Assembly: GCF_017312405.1 (NCBI RefSeq)
Contig: NZ_BLTG01000011.1
Coordinates: 31,378 to 95,377 of the forward strand
Direction of reading: 5' to 3'
DNA length: 64,000 nucleotides
Source of the DNA: Mycobacterium sp. PO1
GTDB lineage: Bacteria; Actinomycetota; Actinomycetes; Mycobacteriales; Mycobacteriaceae
How positions within the stretch are numbered: the first letter of the stretch is position 1; each line of letters starts with the position of its first letter. The position numbers were made by a program, and so were the translations under genes. Below the pieces are notes generated by a model. The model saw nothing but the letters and a program-made list of their open reading frames with translations, had not been told where the DNA came from and searched no databases. This document shows, piece by piece, positions 48,396 to 56,745 of the stretch.

Positions 48396-50119
48396 CGGAC
48401 CGCCCTCATCTGCGCGGTTTCTTCGTCGAGCGTCGGGGCGAAGAACCGCCCCGGGCCTGGCCGGAGCCGGTGACCGTCCGCGGGGTCGACGTCTGGTTCC
48501 ACGGTTATCTCTCCGACACCGACGGTGCACGACGTGCCGCGGACAAGGTTGCGGCCGCGTATCACGGCAAGGGAACCGAATTCGGGCAACATCTGCGCGG
48601 AGAGTTCGCCGCGGTCATCGCCGACGGCCCAGTGCTCGTCTTCGGCGGCGACAGGATGGGTTTGCGGCCGCTCTACTTCGGTGACGACGACGGATCTGTG
48701 GTGCTCAGCACCGACCTGGAAGCCATTGCCCGGGAAACGCGAGCGTCTGCAATCGACGAAACCTACGTTGCGGATCTACTCACTGAAGGCAGGCACCTGG
48801 GCACGCGCACCCCATACCTGCGCGTGCGACGGTTGGGTATCGGCCAAGCCGGAAAGTGGTCACCACGCGGGTTGACGGTGTCCAACGAGTGGCAGCCCAC
48901 AATCACCCCCGTCGCAGGTGATCTGCGCGTGCACCAGGACCGCCTCGTTCAGGCGGTCGACGCAGCGGTCCGGTCCGCCACACCCGAGGGACCTGTGGCC
49001 GTTCATCTCTCCGGCGGCCTGGATTCGAGCACGGTTCTGGCATGCCTGCCCGACGGCCACACCGTCCACGCCATCAGCACTGTCTACTCCGCCCACGCGT
49101 CCTGTGACGAGAGGGAATGGATGGGCGAGTCGCTGCGACGCAACCCGGCGCACTGGCATCCCATCGACGTGAGTCGATGTCTGCCGTTCTCGGCGGGTCC
49201 CGGCTTTGACCACTTCGTGAGTGCGCCGAGTTACGCCACCATCACGTGGGCGCAAGACCGACGCGAAAGCGTGGTCGCCCAGCAGGCCGGTGCCACGGCG
49301 GTACTCACCGGGGAGGGAGGCGATGAGGTTTTCGCGGCGGGCGTAGCCCCATGGCATATCGCCGACCTCATACGTGGCGGTCACTGGCGCACCGGCTGGC
49401 AAGAAGCGCGTCGATGGAGCTCGGATGCTCCCGCGCCGCGCCCTGCGACCTACTGGCTACTTCGCGCAGGCCTGAACGGGTGGACGAGGTGGCGCCGCCG
49501 TGAGGAACTGGCCATGCACAAGCGGGCACCGCTGACGGTGAGTGCTCCGTGGCTGACCGATGAGTACGCAGGTTCTGCGAGATGGGCGGCCCGCCCTGAT
49601 GTGCGACATTTCCCGCGAATGGGAAGGATTGATCAGCAGGCGACGGTCGAAGGAATCCTGCAGGCTGCCGAGACCGTGCGCAGCAGCTACCCGTTCAGTG
49701 CTCATGGCGTGGACACCCGACATCCGTTCCTGTCCGCCGAGATGGTCGACGTCGCCCTGTCCACCCCGTGGCAGGCCGGAGTCGATCCCCGCATCGATCG
49801 GGCAGTGCAGCGCTACGCATTCGACGGAAGAATGAGCGATGTCACGCTGCGCCGGAGATCCAAGGCAACCTCGGATCTGGCCATCTTCCGCGGCCTGGAC
49901 CAAGCGCCGGACTGGATCGAGTTGCTCTGGGAGTCACCGCAGATCGTCCAACGTGGCTACGTCGATCTGGCTCGGTGGCGGGAATCGATAGACCGGTCAA
50001 CGGTGGGCTGGCTCCACTCGGTCCATCACTTCAAAGCGGCCGTGCAGGTCGAACACTGGCTGTCTCAACTCCACACCATGGGCGCGCCGCGGCTGCTGCG
50101 GACCGGCCGAGGCAGGTAG
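48392..50119 (+). CDS. Lasso peptide macrolactam synthetase C (asparagine synthase-like)
   Basis: A 575-residue asparagine-synthase-fold enzyme. The N-terminal amidotransferase-like half lacks Cys2 (MTDRPHLRGFF), so it has no glutaminase activity, as in all lasso C enzymes. The ATP pyrophosphatase P-loop SGGLDSS is at 207-213 and GEGGDEVFAAG at 307. It would adenylate the ring Asp side chain and close the isopeptide with the core N-terminus. It lies between B and the precursor gene; the gap to the precursor is 119 bases. Confidence 0.9.
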   Translation: MTDRPHLRGFFVERRGEEPPRAWPEPVTVRGVDVWFHGYLSDTDGARRAADKVAAAYHGKGTEFGQHLRGEFAAVIADGPVLVFGGDRMGLRPLYFGDDDGSVVLSTDLEAIARETRASAIDETYVADLLTEGRHLGTRTPYLRVRRLGIGQAGKWSPRGLTVSNEWQPTITPVAGDLRVHQDRLVQAVDAAVRSATPEGPVAVHLSGGLDSSTVLACLPDGHTVHAISTVYSAHASCDEREWMGESLRRNPAHWHPIDVSRCLPFSAGPGFDHFVSAPSYATITWAQDRRESVVAQQAGATAVLTGEGGDEVFAAGVAPWHIADLIRGGHWRTGWQEARRWSSDAPAPRPATYWLLRAGLNGWTRWRRREELAMHKRAPLTVSAPWLTDEYAGSARWAARPDVRHFPRMGRIDQQATVEGILQAAETVRSSYPFSAHGVDTRHPFLSAEMVDVALSTPWQAGVDPRIDRAVQRYAFDGRMSDVTLRRRSKATSDLAIFRGLDQAPDWIELLWESPQIVQRGYVDLARWRESIDRSTVGWLHSVHHFKAAVQVEHWLSQLHTMGAPRLLRTGRGR

Positions 50120-50238
50120 CGGAACGCCGGGACGGCGTGCGCCACATTGCCGAACAGCGCACGACACGCTCCGACAGTCGTTAACATGACCAGTGGAATC
50201 TCGACGACTCAACGTCCGATAACTGGGGAGAATCGAAC

Positions 50239-50400
50239 ATGGAGCAAACGTATCGTCGACCCCGAGTGGTCGCCACCGGGGATGTGCGTGACCTGACGGC
50301 GGGAAAGCAGAACAGGATCGCTGACCCTCGAGGGGGCATGGGGCCCAAAGACTTCTACTCCGATACCGTCTCCAACGTGGCTCCGCTTCCCGAACGCTGA
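50239..50400 (+). CDS. Lasso peptide precursor A
   Basis: A 53-residue precursor. The leader (residues 1-21) has Y5, P8, V10, G14, V16 and T20, matching the lasso leader consensus Y-x-x-P-x-L-x3-G-x5-T, with Thr at the penultimate position. Cleavage before Gly22 gives a core starting GKQNRIAD; Gly22 to Asp29 would close an 8-residue macrolactam ring. The remaining 24 residues begin PRGGMGPKDFYSD and end in PLPER; the bulky Phe-Tyr pair (residues 39-40) could act as plug. The 32-residue core is unusually long for a lasso peptide. GGGGAG at 50225-50230 supports the ATG. Confidence 0.88.
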   Translation: MEQTYRRPRVVATGDVRDLTAGKQNRIADPRGGMGPKDFYSDTVSNVAPLPER

Positions 50401-50430
50401 GCACCCTCTCGCGGGTTTGGACGTCGGCGG

Positions 50431-51306
50431 CTACGCGGCGGCATCCAGCTCGGCCTTGACGTCGGCATCGAGGGCGATGTCGGCGACCGCGGTGTTCTCC
50501 TCCAGATGAGCCACCGAGGACGTGCCGGGGATGAGCAGCACGTTGGGGGCCACCGAGAGCGTCCAGGCCAGCGCGATCTGCGCCGGAGTCCGGCCGAGCC
50601 GGCCGGCTTCGCGGACGACGGCAGGGTGGCCGAGGACCGGGTTGTCGGCGGTGAACCCGGATCCCAGCGGGAAGAACGGCACGAACGCGATGGCGTGTTC
50701 GGTGCACAGGTCCAGCAGCGGCTGCGAGGTGCGGTCGACGAGGTTGTAGGCGTTCTGGACGCAGACGATCTCGGTCTGATCCAGGGCGATCCGCAGATGG
50801 TCGGCGCTGACGCTGCTCAGTCCGATGCCGTCGATGAGCCCTTCGTCACGCGCGGCGGCCATCGCCTCGAGCTGGCGGGTAAACGGATCGGGATCGACGT
50901 CACCGGGGGCGTTCGGGTCGCCGCCGGAGAAGACCCGCAGATTCACCGCGGCGAGCCGGTCGACGCCGAGGGCCGACAGATTCTCCTCGATGCTGTGGCG
51001 CAGTTCATCGGGTTGCTGCGCAGCTACCCAGCCGCCCTGATCGTCGCGGGCGGCACCCACCTTGCTGACCAGCGTCAAACCGGCCGGGTACGGGTGCAGG
51101 GCCTCACGGATCAGTTCGTTGGCCACATTCGGCCCGTAGAACTGCGCGGTGTCGATGTGGTCGATTCCCAGTTCGATTGCCCGTCGCAGGACGGCGACGG
51201 CCTCGTCGTGGTCGCGCGGCGGACCGAAGACGCCGGGTCCGGGCAATTGCATGGCGCCGAAGCCGACGCGGCCGACCGTGTGGGTGCCGAGAGGGAAGGT
51301 GTCCAT
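50431..51306 (-). CDS. Aldo/keto reductase
   Basis: A 291-residue NADPH-dependent aldo/keto reductase. The catalytic Asp/Tyr are in IDHIDTAQFYGPNVANEL and the Lys in LTLVSKVGAARD; the C-terminal PGTSSVAHLEENTAV is the cofactor motif. It reduces aldehydes and ketones of unknown identity. It converges with the lasso precursor gene, whose stop is 30 bases away. A strong hairpin lies just upstream. Confidence 0.88.
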   Translation of the reverse strand: MDTFPLGTHTVGRVGFGAMQLPGPGVFGPPRDHDEAVAVLRRAIELGIDHIDTAQFYGPNVANELIREALHPYPAGLTLVSKVGAARDDQGGWVAAQQPDELRHSIEENLSALGVDRLAAVNLRVFSGGDPNAPGDVDPDPFTRQLEAMAAARDEGLIDGIGLSSVSADHLRIALDQTEIVCVQNAYNLVDRTSQPLLDLCTEHAIAFVPFFPLGSGFTADNPVLGHPAVVREAGRLGRTPAQIALAWTLSVAPNVLLIPGTSSVAHLEENTAVADIALDADVKAELDAAA

Positions 51307-51319
51307 ATCGGATACCGAC

Positions 51320-51372
51320 GCGGATCCGGCGCGATTTAGTCCCCTGGCGGGGCTCTACCGCGCCGGATCCGC
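51320..51372 (-). terminator. Hairpin with perfect 14-bp arms between padR and the AKR gene
   Basis: The arms 51320-51333 and 51359-51372 are perfect reverse complements; the 25-base loop contains its own small hairpin. It sits seven bases after the PadR gene end and 13 bases before the AKR start, suiting a terminator for the padR transcript. Confidence 0.75.
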
Positions 51373-51379
51373 CGAGGCG

Positions 51380-52093
51380 CTAGTCCTCTCCGAGGACGCC
51401 GTACACCTCGCGGCGGGCCTTGTTGACGATCGCCACGATGCGCTCCTGCTGGTCCTCGGACGCCGCGAACGCCGCCTGCCGGACCGCCCCGAGGAGCTGG
51501 GCCGCCGCGTTGCGCAGGTCGGCTTCCGCGGGCTCGATGTCGTCGGCGAGCCCGTGCCACGGCGGCGTCTCGACCTTGGCCGCGGCGGCCCGGCCGTCCT
51601 CGGTCAGCTCGAACAGCTTCCTGCTGCCCTCGCTGTCACCGGCGGCGATGAGGCCCTCGTCTTCGAGTAGCTGCAGCGTCGGGTACACGGATCCGGGGCT
51701 GGGCTTCCAGACGTTCTGGCTGCGTTCGGCGATCTCCTGGATCATTTCGTAGCCGTGCATCGGGCGCTCGGTCAGCAACGACAGAATCGCGGCGCGAACG
51801 TCGCCGCGCTTGCCGCGCCGTCCGCCGCGGCGACCCCCGCGGGGGCCGGGGCCGAAGCCGAACCCGCCTCGAGGATCGAAGCCGAAGTCGAAGCCGCCGC
51901 GCGGATCGAAACCGGCACCTCGACCGCGCCCGAAGCCCGGGCCGAAGCCGGGTCCCATGGACTCGGAACCGGCGTGCTCGCCCAAGTGGCCGCGCAACTC
52001 GCGGCGAGCCTGACGGTGTTGGTGGTGCAGCGCCCGGCGATCGATGGGGCCGAAGCCGAAGCCGCCGGCGGGTGCGCTGAATGGGTGGTTCAT
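51380..52093 (-). CDS. PadR-family regulator with Gly/Arg-rich N-terminus
   Basis: A 237-residue regulator. Residues 1-95 are Gly/Arg/Phe-rich (repeats of the GFDPRGGFDFGF type), followed by the PadR winged helix (VRAAILSLLTERPMHGYEMI, then SPGSVYPTLQLLEDEGL) and a C-terminal helix. Such PadR proteins repress their own operon and efflux or stress genes. ATG at 52093. The 5' region has a palindrome at 52147-52156 and a hairpin at 52116-52136. The low-complexity extension may phase-separate or bind nucleic acid; this is speculation. Confidence 0.84.
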   Translation of the reverse strand: MNHPFSAPAGGFGFGPIDRRALHHQHRQARRELRGHLGEHAGSESMGPGFGPGFGRGRGAGFDPRGGFDFGFDPRGGFGFGPGPRGGRRGGRRGKRGDVRAAILSLLTERPMHGYEMIQEIAERSQNVWKPSPGSVYPTLQLLEDEGLIAAGDSEGSRKLFELTEDGRAAAAKVETPPWHGLADDIEPAEADLRNAAAQLLGAVRQAAFAASEDQQERIVAIVNKARREVYGVLGED

Positions 52094-52115
52094 CTGTGTG
52101 TCCTCACGAATTCGG

Positions 52116-52136
52116 GGAAACGCACCATGCGTTTCC
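52116..52136. promoter_or_regulatory. Inverted repeat in the padR 5' region
   Basis: Arms GGAAACGCA (52116-52124) and TGCGTTTCC (52128-52136) are perfectly paired around three bases. It lies 23 bases upstream of the padR start, between the promoter area and the ribosome site, and could be an operator or an mRNA hairpin. Confidence 0.5.
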
Positions 52137-52146
52137 GATGGTTCAA

Positions 52147-52156
52147 CGATATATCG
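52147..52156. promoter_or_regulatory. CGATATATCG palindrome, candidate PadR operator
   Basis: A 10-base A/T-core perfect palindrome in GC-rich DNA, 54 bases upstream of the padR start codon. It is the only A/T-rich dyad in the 265-base gap, so it is the likeliest autoregulatory site or -10 region. Confidence 0.5.
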
Positions 52157-52358
52157 AAAACTATCGCGATGCAACGGCTGGTGGAGCGACGGGTGTGCGG
52201 GGTTTGCCGCCGGGCGTTGTCGTGGCCGAACTCGACGGGGGCGCGACGGAGCCGTCGCTGAGGCAGAACAGGGTCGTGGCAGCGTCGATCCGCAGCTGTG
52301 GCAGTCGATTTCGATCGTGAATCGCGTCCGACCGCATGTCCGTACGCGGTCGGGTGGG

Positions 52359-52901
52359 TTACCGCTCCGGTTCGGTGCGGTGGTCGATGGCCCGGGCCAG
52401 CCAGCGCGCCCAGTCGGCCTGCATGGCCGCCGTGCGCAACCCGAACTCGAGCGCGGCGCGGGCGAAGAAGGCAGTGTCCGAGTCGCCCCACTCGACGGAG
52501 TCGCGGATGTGCTCGTAGCGGGCCAGTGCATGGTCTGCGGAGTCGGCCATTCGGGTGGCGTAGTCGCGCGCCTGGCCGGCTGGGATTTCGCCGAGGAGGA
52601 ACACCCGAAGCACCTCGGGCCGGCGCAGTGGCGTGTCGTCGTGCGGCCGGGTGATCCACGCCAGCAGGTCGACCCGCCCGGATTCGGTGATGCCGTACTC
52701 CTTGCGCCCGCGCGGGCCGACGTTGGTGACCTCGATCAGCCCGTCGGCGGCGAGCTTGTTCAGTTCACCGTAGAGCTGGCTCTGGGTCGCAGGCCACACG
52801 TTGGCCATCGACACCTCGAACCGTTTCAGCAGGTCGTATCCACTGCCGGGCTGCTGGGCCAACAGGCCGAGGGTCGCATAGCGCAGGCTCACGGCCAGCA
52901 T
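52359..52901 (-). CDS. PadR-family transcriptional regulator (VirR/AphA-like)
   Basis: A 180-residue PadR protein: winged helix (RYATLGLLAQQPGSGYDLLK, QSQLYGELNKLAADGLIEV, RKEYGITESGRVDLLAW) and a C-terminal Vir_act_alpha_C dimerisation domain (about 95-175). It is divergent from the carotenoid oxygenase gene, and a TGACATGTCA palindrome overlies that promoter, so it probably represses the oxygenase and itself. Confidence 0.87.
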   Translation of the reverse strand: MLAVSLRYATLGLLAQQPGSGYDLLKRFEVSMANVWPATQSQLYGELNKLAADGLIEVTNVGPRGRKEYGITESGRVDLLAWITRPHDDTPLRRPEVLRVFLLGEIPAGQARDYATRMADSADHALARYEHIRDSVEWGDSDTAFFARAALEFGLRTAAMQADWARWLARAIDHRTEPER

Positions 52902-52940
52902 CGTACGGCGGGGCGGATGGCTGGGAAAGACATTCCACTA

Positions 52941-52951
52941 TTGACATGTCA
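52941..52951 (+). promoter_or_regulatory. Operator-promoter between padR and the carotenoid oxygenase gene
   Basis: TTGACA (52941-52946) serves as a -35 and overlaps the perfect palindrome TGACATGTCA (52942-52951). Further ATGT units at 52960 and 52966 extend a PadR-like ATGT/ACAT pattern. Binding here would block the oxygenase promoter. Confidence 0.6.
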
Positions 52952-52998
52952 GAATTGGTATGTGAATGTGGTAGACATCTCACAGGAGGTTGCAGACC

Positions 52999-54345
52999 AT
53001 GACCGAAACCGCCACCGACCACGACGATCCGACACTGTTCGGGACCGGGGACTTCTTCCAGCGCGGCAACTACGCGCCTGTCGCCGACGAGCTGACCGAA
53101 CACGATCTTCCGGTCACCGGAGCCATACCGGCCGAACTGAGCGGGTGGTACCTGCGCAACGGACCCAACCCCCGCTCGGCGACAGGGCACTGGTTCACCG
53201 GAGACGGCATGATCCACGGCGTCCGACTCGAAGGGGGACAGGCCAAGTGGTATCGCAACCGCTGGGTGCGCACCGACAGCTTCGATGATCCCCGACCCTT
53301 CTACAACGCCGACGGCACCCGCAACCTCCGTGTCAGCGTGGCCAACACCCACGTGGTCAACCATGCCGGAAAAACGTTGGCGCTGGTGGAATCGTCGCTG
53401 CCCTATCAGATCACCGACGAACTCGAAACCGTCGGCGCGTACGACTTCGACGGCAAGCTCGTCGACGCGATGACCGCACACCCGAAGATCTGCCCCGTCA
53501 CCGGTGAACTGCATTTCTTCGGATACGGCAGCCTCTTCGCGCCGCATGTGACCTACCACCGCGCCGACGCCGACGGAAACCTGATCATCGATCGCCCGAT
53601 CGACGTGCCCGCGCTGACGATGATGCACGATTTCGCGTTGACGGCGAACTTCGTGGTGTTCCTCGACCTGCCGATCGTGTTCGATGTCGACTTCGCCCGC
53701 AACGGGACCGGGGACATGCCCTACCGCTGGGACGACGGCTACGGGGCCCGGCTCGGTGTGCTGCGGCGCGACGACCCGTTCGGGGAGGTGCGCTGGTTCG
53801 ACATCGATCCGTGTTACGTCTTCCACGTGGCCAACGCCCACGACGACGGCAACACCATTGTGTTGCAGGCGGTCCGGTACCCGGAACTGTGGCGAGACGA
53901 CGCCGGCTTCGACGCCCAGGCAGTCATGTGGACGTGGACGATCGACATGCAGCGGGGCACCGTGTCCGAACGCCAGCACGACGACCGGGTCGTGGAATTC
54001 CCGCGCATCGACGATCGACTCGCCACGCTGCCGGCCCGCTACGCGGTCACCGTCGGCGACGCCCGGCTGATCCGGCACGACCTGCGCACCGGCAGCACGG
54101 TCGAACACCGATTCGGCGCCGCCGACGCTCCCGGTGGGCCGGGGGAGGCGGTGTTCGTGCCGTCCACGGTGGGGCCCGCCGACGAGAGCAGCGGCTGGTA
54201 TGTCGCCTACGTCTACGATCCTGCCCGCAACGGCAGCGACCTCGTCATCATCGACGCCTCCGACTTCACCGGCCCGCCGGTCGCCAGAATCGCATTGCCG
54301 CAACGGGTTCCCTACGGTTTTCACGGGAACTGGATCGCCGACTGA
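52999..54345 (+). CDS. Carotenoid cleavage oxygenase
   Basis: A 448-residue retinal pigment epithelial membrane protein/CCD family enzyme. It cleaves carotenoids or stilbene-like compounds with non-heme iron. The four iron-binding His are visible in TAHPKICPVTGELHFF, MMHDFALTANFVVFLDLP, VFHVANAHDD and the C-terminal PYGFHGNWIAD. AGGAGG (52984-52989) supports ATG 52999. It is controlled by the divergent PadR gene; M. tuberculosis has relatives (Rv0654, Rv0913c). Confidence 0.92.
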   Translation: MTETATDHDDPTLFGTGDFFQRGNYAPVADELTEHDLPVTGAIPAELSGWYLRNGPNPRSATGHWFTGDGMIHGVRLEGGQAKWYRNRWVRTDSFDDPRPFYNADGTRNLRVSVANTHVVNHAGKTLALVESSLPYQITDELETVGAYDFDGKLVDAMTAHPKICPVTGELHFFGYGSLFAPHVTYHRADADGNLIIDRPIDVPALTMMHDFALTANFVVFLDLPIVFDVDFARNGTGDMPYRWDDGYGARLGVLRRDDPFGEVRWFDIDPCYVFHVANAHDDGNTIVLQAVRYPELWRDDAGFDAQAVMWTWTIDMQRGTVSERQHDDRVVEFPRIDDRLATLPARYAVTVGDARLIRHDLRTGSTVEHRFGAADAPGGPGEAVFVPSTVGPADESSGWYVAYVYDPARNGSDLVIIDASDFTGPPVARIALPQRVPYGFHGNWIAD

Positions 54346-54349
54346 GCGC

Positions 54350-55222
54350 TCAGGACGGTGGCGCGAACCCGTCCGTGCGGGGCGCGGCGGGTGGCCCGGG
54401 TGGGGCTGGGGGCGGCGGCGACCCGGGATGCGACGGCGGAGAGGCGGGGCCCGGCCAACCCGGTGGTGGGGACGGCTGCAGACGAATCATCTCGCGCCGG
54501 TGCCGCTCGGCGAGGACGGCGGCCAACGCCATCGCAGGCGGCGTGCCTGCCGGCGGCGGGGGAGAGATTCGCGACAGGACATCCGAGCCGATCCGGTAGG
54601 CCATCTGATCACGCACCTGGGGATGCAATTGCGATGCCCGGGAAAGGAACTGCCGGGCCAGCTCGGCCTGCTCGGCGTCCAGCCCGGACAGCTCCAGCGT
54701 GGCCGCCCACCACGCCAGCTGTGGTGGCATGGTCGGTGGCGGCGAAAGGCGCGGGGCCCGTTCGGTGATCACCAGAGTTCCGGCGAAGATGTCACCGATG
54801 CGTTTGCCCTTCGGAGAGATCAGGCTGCAGATGACGGCCGGGCCACCGGTCAGCATCCAGATCTCGATCACCCCGGCCAACGCGCGGAACAGCGCCTGGC
54901 GGAACCGTTCCGGGCCACCGTCGTCGGAGACCACCCGAAGTCCCAGCGCCATCTTGCCCAAGGTCCTACCGCGGGTGGCGGTTTCGAAGATCACGGGATA
55001 GCCGACCAGTGCGAGCACGGTGAAGATGATCAGCACCGCGGCCGAGAACGCCGAATCGAACTGGGCCAACGTGGTCGCCCAGAGCATCACGCCGACGACG
55101 TAGAGCACGAAGATGACGACGATGTCGATGAGGATCGACAGTGCCCGCACCGGCAGCTGAGCGATCTGGACGTCGAGCACCACCGCGTCCCCGGTGACCA
55201 CGGGCTGCTGCGAACCGACCAT
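54350..55222 (-). CDS. RDD-family membrane protein
   Basis: A 290-residue protein corresponding to M. tuberculosis Rv3695. The N-terminal RDD domain has an R-A-x-S-x-x-I-D-x-x core (LPVRALSILIDIVVIFVLYV) and three to four helices (about residues 26-50, 58-85, 120-140). The C-terminal half is a soluble segment ending in a Pro/Gly-rich tail. RDD proteins are transporter-like, with a proposed Na+/H+ antiport role in some. Divergent from the SpoIIM-like gene, with 19 bases between starts. Confidence 0.82.
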   Translation of the reverse strand: MVGSQQPVVTGDAVVLDVQIAQLPVRALSILIDIVVIFVLYVVGVMLWATTLAQFDSAFSAAVLIIFTVLALVGYPVIFETATRGRTLGKMALGLRVVSDDGGPERFRQALFRALAGVIEIWMLTGGPAVICSLISPKGKRIGDIFAGTLVITERAPRLSPPPTMPPQLAWWAATLELSGLDAEQAELARQFLSRASQLHPQVRDQMAYRIGSDVLSRISPPPPAGTPPAMALAAVLAERHRREMIRLQPSPPPGWPGPASPPSHPGSPPPPAPPGPPAAPRTDGFAPPS

Positions 55223-55241
55223 AACCGCTCACGCTACTAGC

Positions 55242-56243
55242 ATGGCCGGCGTGGATGTCGACGCGTTCGTGATGGCCAACCGGGCCTCGTGGGACCGCCT
55301 CGAGCACCTCGTGAAGAAGCGCCGACGGCTCAGCGGAGCCGAGGTCGACGAGTTGGTCGAGCTCTATCAGCGGGTGTCGACCCATCTGTCCATTGTGCGG
55401 TCGTCGTCGTCGGATGCGGTGCTCGTGGGTCGGCTGTCGGGTCTGGTGGCGCGCGCCCGCTCGGTGGTGACCGGGGCGCATGCGCCGCTGCGGCAGGAGT
55501 TCATCCGATTCTGGACGGTGTCCTTCCCGGTGGTCGCCTACCGGTCCTGGCGGTGGTGGCTGGGTTCGGCGGTCGGCTTCTTCGTGGTGGCGATCGTGAT
55601 CGCCGCGTGGATCGCGAACAACCCCGAGGTGCAGGCCGCCATCGCCACGCCCGAGGAGATCGACCAGCTGGTCAACAACGACTTCGCCGCCTACTACAGC
55701 GAGAACCCGGCCGGGTCGTTCGCGCTCAGCGTCTGGGTGAACAATGCGTGGATCGCCGTGCAGTGCATCGCCTCGGCGACTCTGCTGGGCATCCCGATTC
55801 CGTGGGTGCTGTACAACAACGCGCTGAATCTGGGCCTCAGCGCCGGCCTGATGTTCGGCGCGGGCAAGGGCGATGTGTTCCTTGGTCTGATCACCCCGCA
55901 CGGGCTGATCGAGCTGACGGCCGTGTTCCTGGCCGCGGGTGCGGGGATGCGGCTGGGCTGGTCGGCCATCTCGCCCGGCGACCGGCCCCGCGGGCAGGTG
56001 CTGGCCGAGCAGGGCCGAGCGGTGATCGCCGTCGCCGTCGGCCTGGTGGCGGTGCTCGTGGTCGCCGGCCTCGTCGAGGCGTTCGTCACGCCGTCCCCGC
56101 TGCCGACCTTCGCGCGCATCGCGATCGGTGTCGCCGTCGAGGCGGCGTTTCTGGGCTACGTGGTCTACTTCGGCGCGCGAGCGGCGCGCGCCGGGGAGAC
56201 CGGCGACGTCGCCGACGCGCCCGACGTGTTGCCTACGGCGTGA
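55242..56243 (+). CDS. SpoIIM-like integral membrane protein
   Basis: A 333-residue SpoIIM/DUF95 family protein, positional equivalent of Rv3694c. A soluble N-terminus (about 1-90) precedes four to five helices (about 110-130, 165-200, 205-225, 230-250, 275-325), including NNAWIAVQCIASATLLGIP and GLITPHGLIELTAVFLAAG which are the family motif. It is often linked with RDD, DUF58 and MoxR genes, as here. ATG at 55242 is chosen; the frame is open upstream. Confidence 0.82.
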   Translation: MAGVDVDAFVMANRASWDRLEHLVKKRRRLSGAEVDELVELYQRVSTHLSIVRSSSSDAVLVGRLSGLVARARSVVTGAHAPLRQEFIRFWTVSFPVVAYRSWRWWLGSAVGFFVVAIVIAAWIANNPEVQAAIATPEEIDQLVNNDFAAYYSENPAGSFALSVWVNNAWIAVQCIASATLLGIPIPWVLYNNALNLGLSAGLMFGAGKGDVFLGLITPHGLIELTAVFLAAGAGMRLGWSAISPGDRPRGQVLAEQGRAVIAVAVGLVAVLVVAGLVEAFVTPSPLPTFARIAIGVAVEAAFLGYVVYFGARAARAGETGDVADAPDVLPTA

Positions 56244-56745
56244 CCCCGGCAGTACCGCTGCGGCGGGCCCGGACGAGTCGCACGGCATAGATCACGGCGC
56301 TCACGCCGAACAGCGCGGCCGTCAACAACAGCCACCGCCCGAGGAACGGTTCCTGGGTCTGCCCGGTGGCGGCCAGGTAGGTGCGCGAACCCTGCTCGAT
56401 GATGCCCGGCAGGAACATCAGCAGCGTCAACCCCGCCGCCAGCGCGGGTACCCGGACGTAGTTCACCACCGGCACGGCGGACCGGTGACCGCCGCGCGGT
56501 CGGGTGACCCGCAGCAGCACCCGGTCGGCCAGCGCGTAGACCGGGAACAACACCAGATCGTGCACGATGATGGCCGCAGCGAACCACACCGCGATCGACT
56601 GCCACCACGTCGTCGGATTCCACAGCGCGCTCACCCCGAGCGTGGCGATCACCGCGCCGAACAGGGCGAACCCGGCGATGAGCACCAGCAGGTGCCACGG
56701 ATGCGAACCGTAGACCGTCCGGAACCCGGCGGTCAGCGTGCTCAC
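56233..56745 (-). CDS. Small membrane protein of the molybdo-oxidoreductase operon
   Basis: A 170-residue membrane protein with four helices (about residues 13-35, 43-70, 91-110, 126-148). I do not recognise a specific family. Its GTG overlaps the stop of the cytochrome b/sulfite-oxidase fusion gene (GTGA), so the two are coupled and it may anchor or assist that enzyme. The 3' end converges with the SpoIIM-like gene, overlapping it by 11 bases. Confidence 0.72.
   Translation of the reverse strand: MSTLTAGFRTVYGSHPWHLLVLIAGFALFGAVIATLGVSALWNPTTWWQSIAVWFAAAIIVHDLVLFPVYALADRVLLRVTRPRGGHRSAVPVVNYVRVPALAAGLTLLMFLPGIIEQGSRTYLAATGQTQEPFLGRWLLLTAALFGVSAVIYAVRLVRARRSGTAGVTP

Noticed and set aside
50239..50400. 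Alternative ring closure using a later Asp or Glu in the precursor core
   Set aside because: Acidic residues after core position 8 would give rings of 17 or more residues, outside the 7-9 range of lasso peptides.
52127..52261. A 44-codon plus-strand ORF with a CGVCRRALSW segment resembling a zinc-ribbon start
   Set aside because: It overlaps the padR regulatory dyads, ends abruptly and lacks the second Cys pair; no ribosome site. Treated as non-coding or at most a degenerate remnant.
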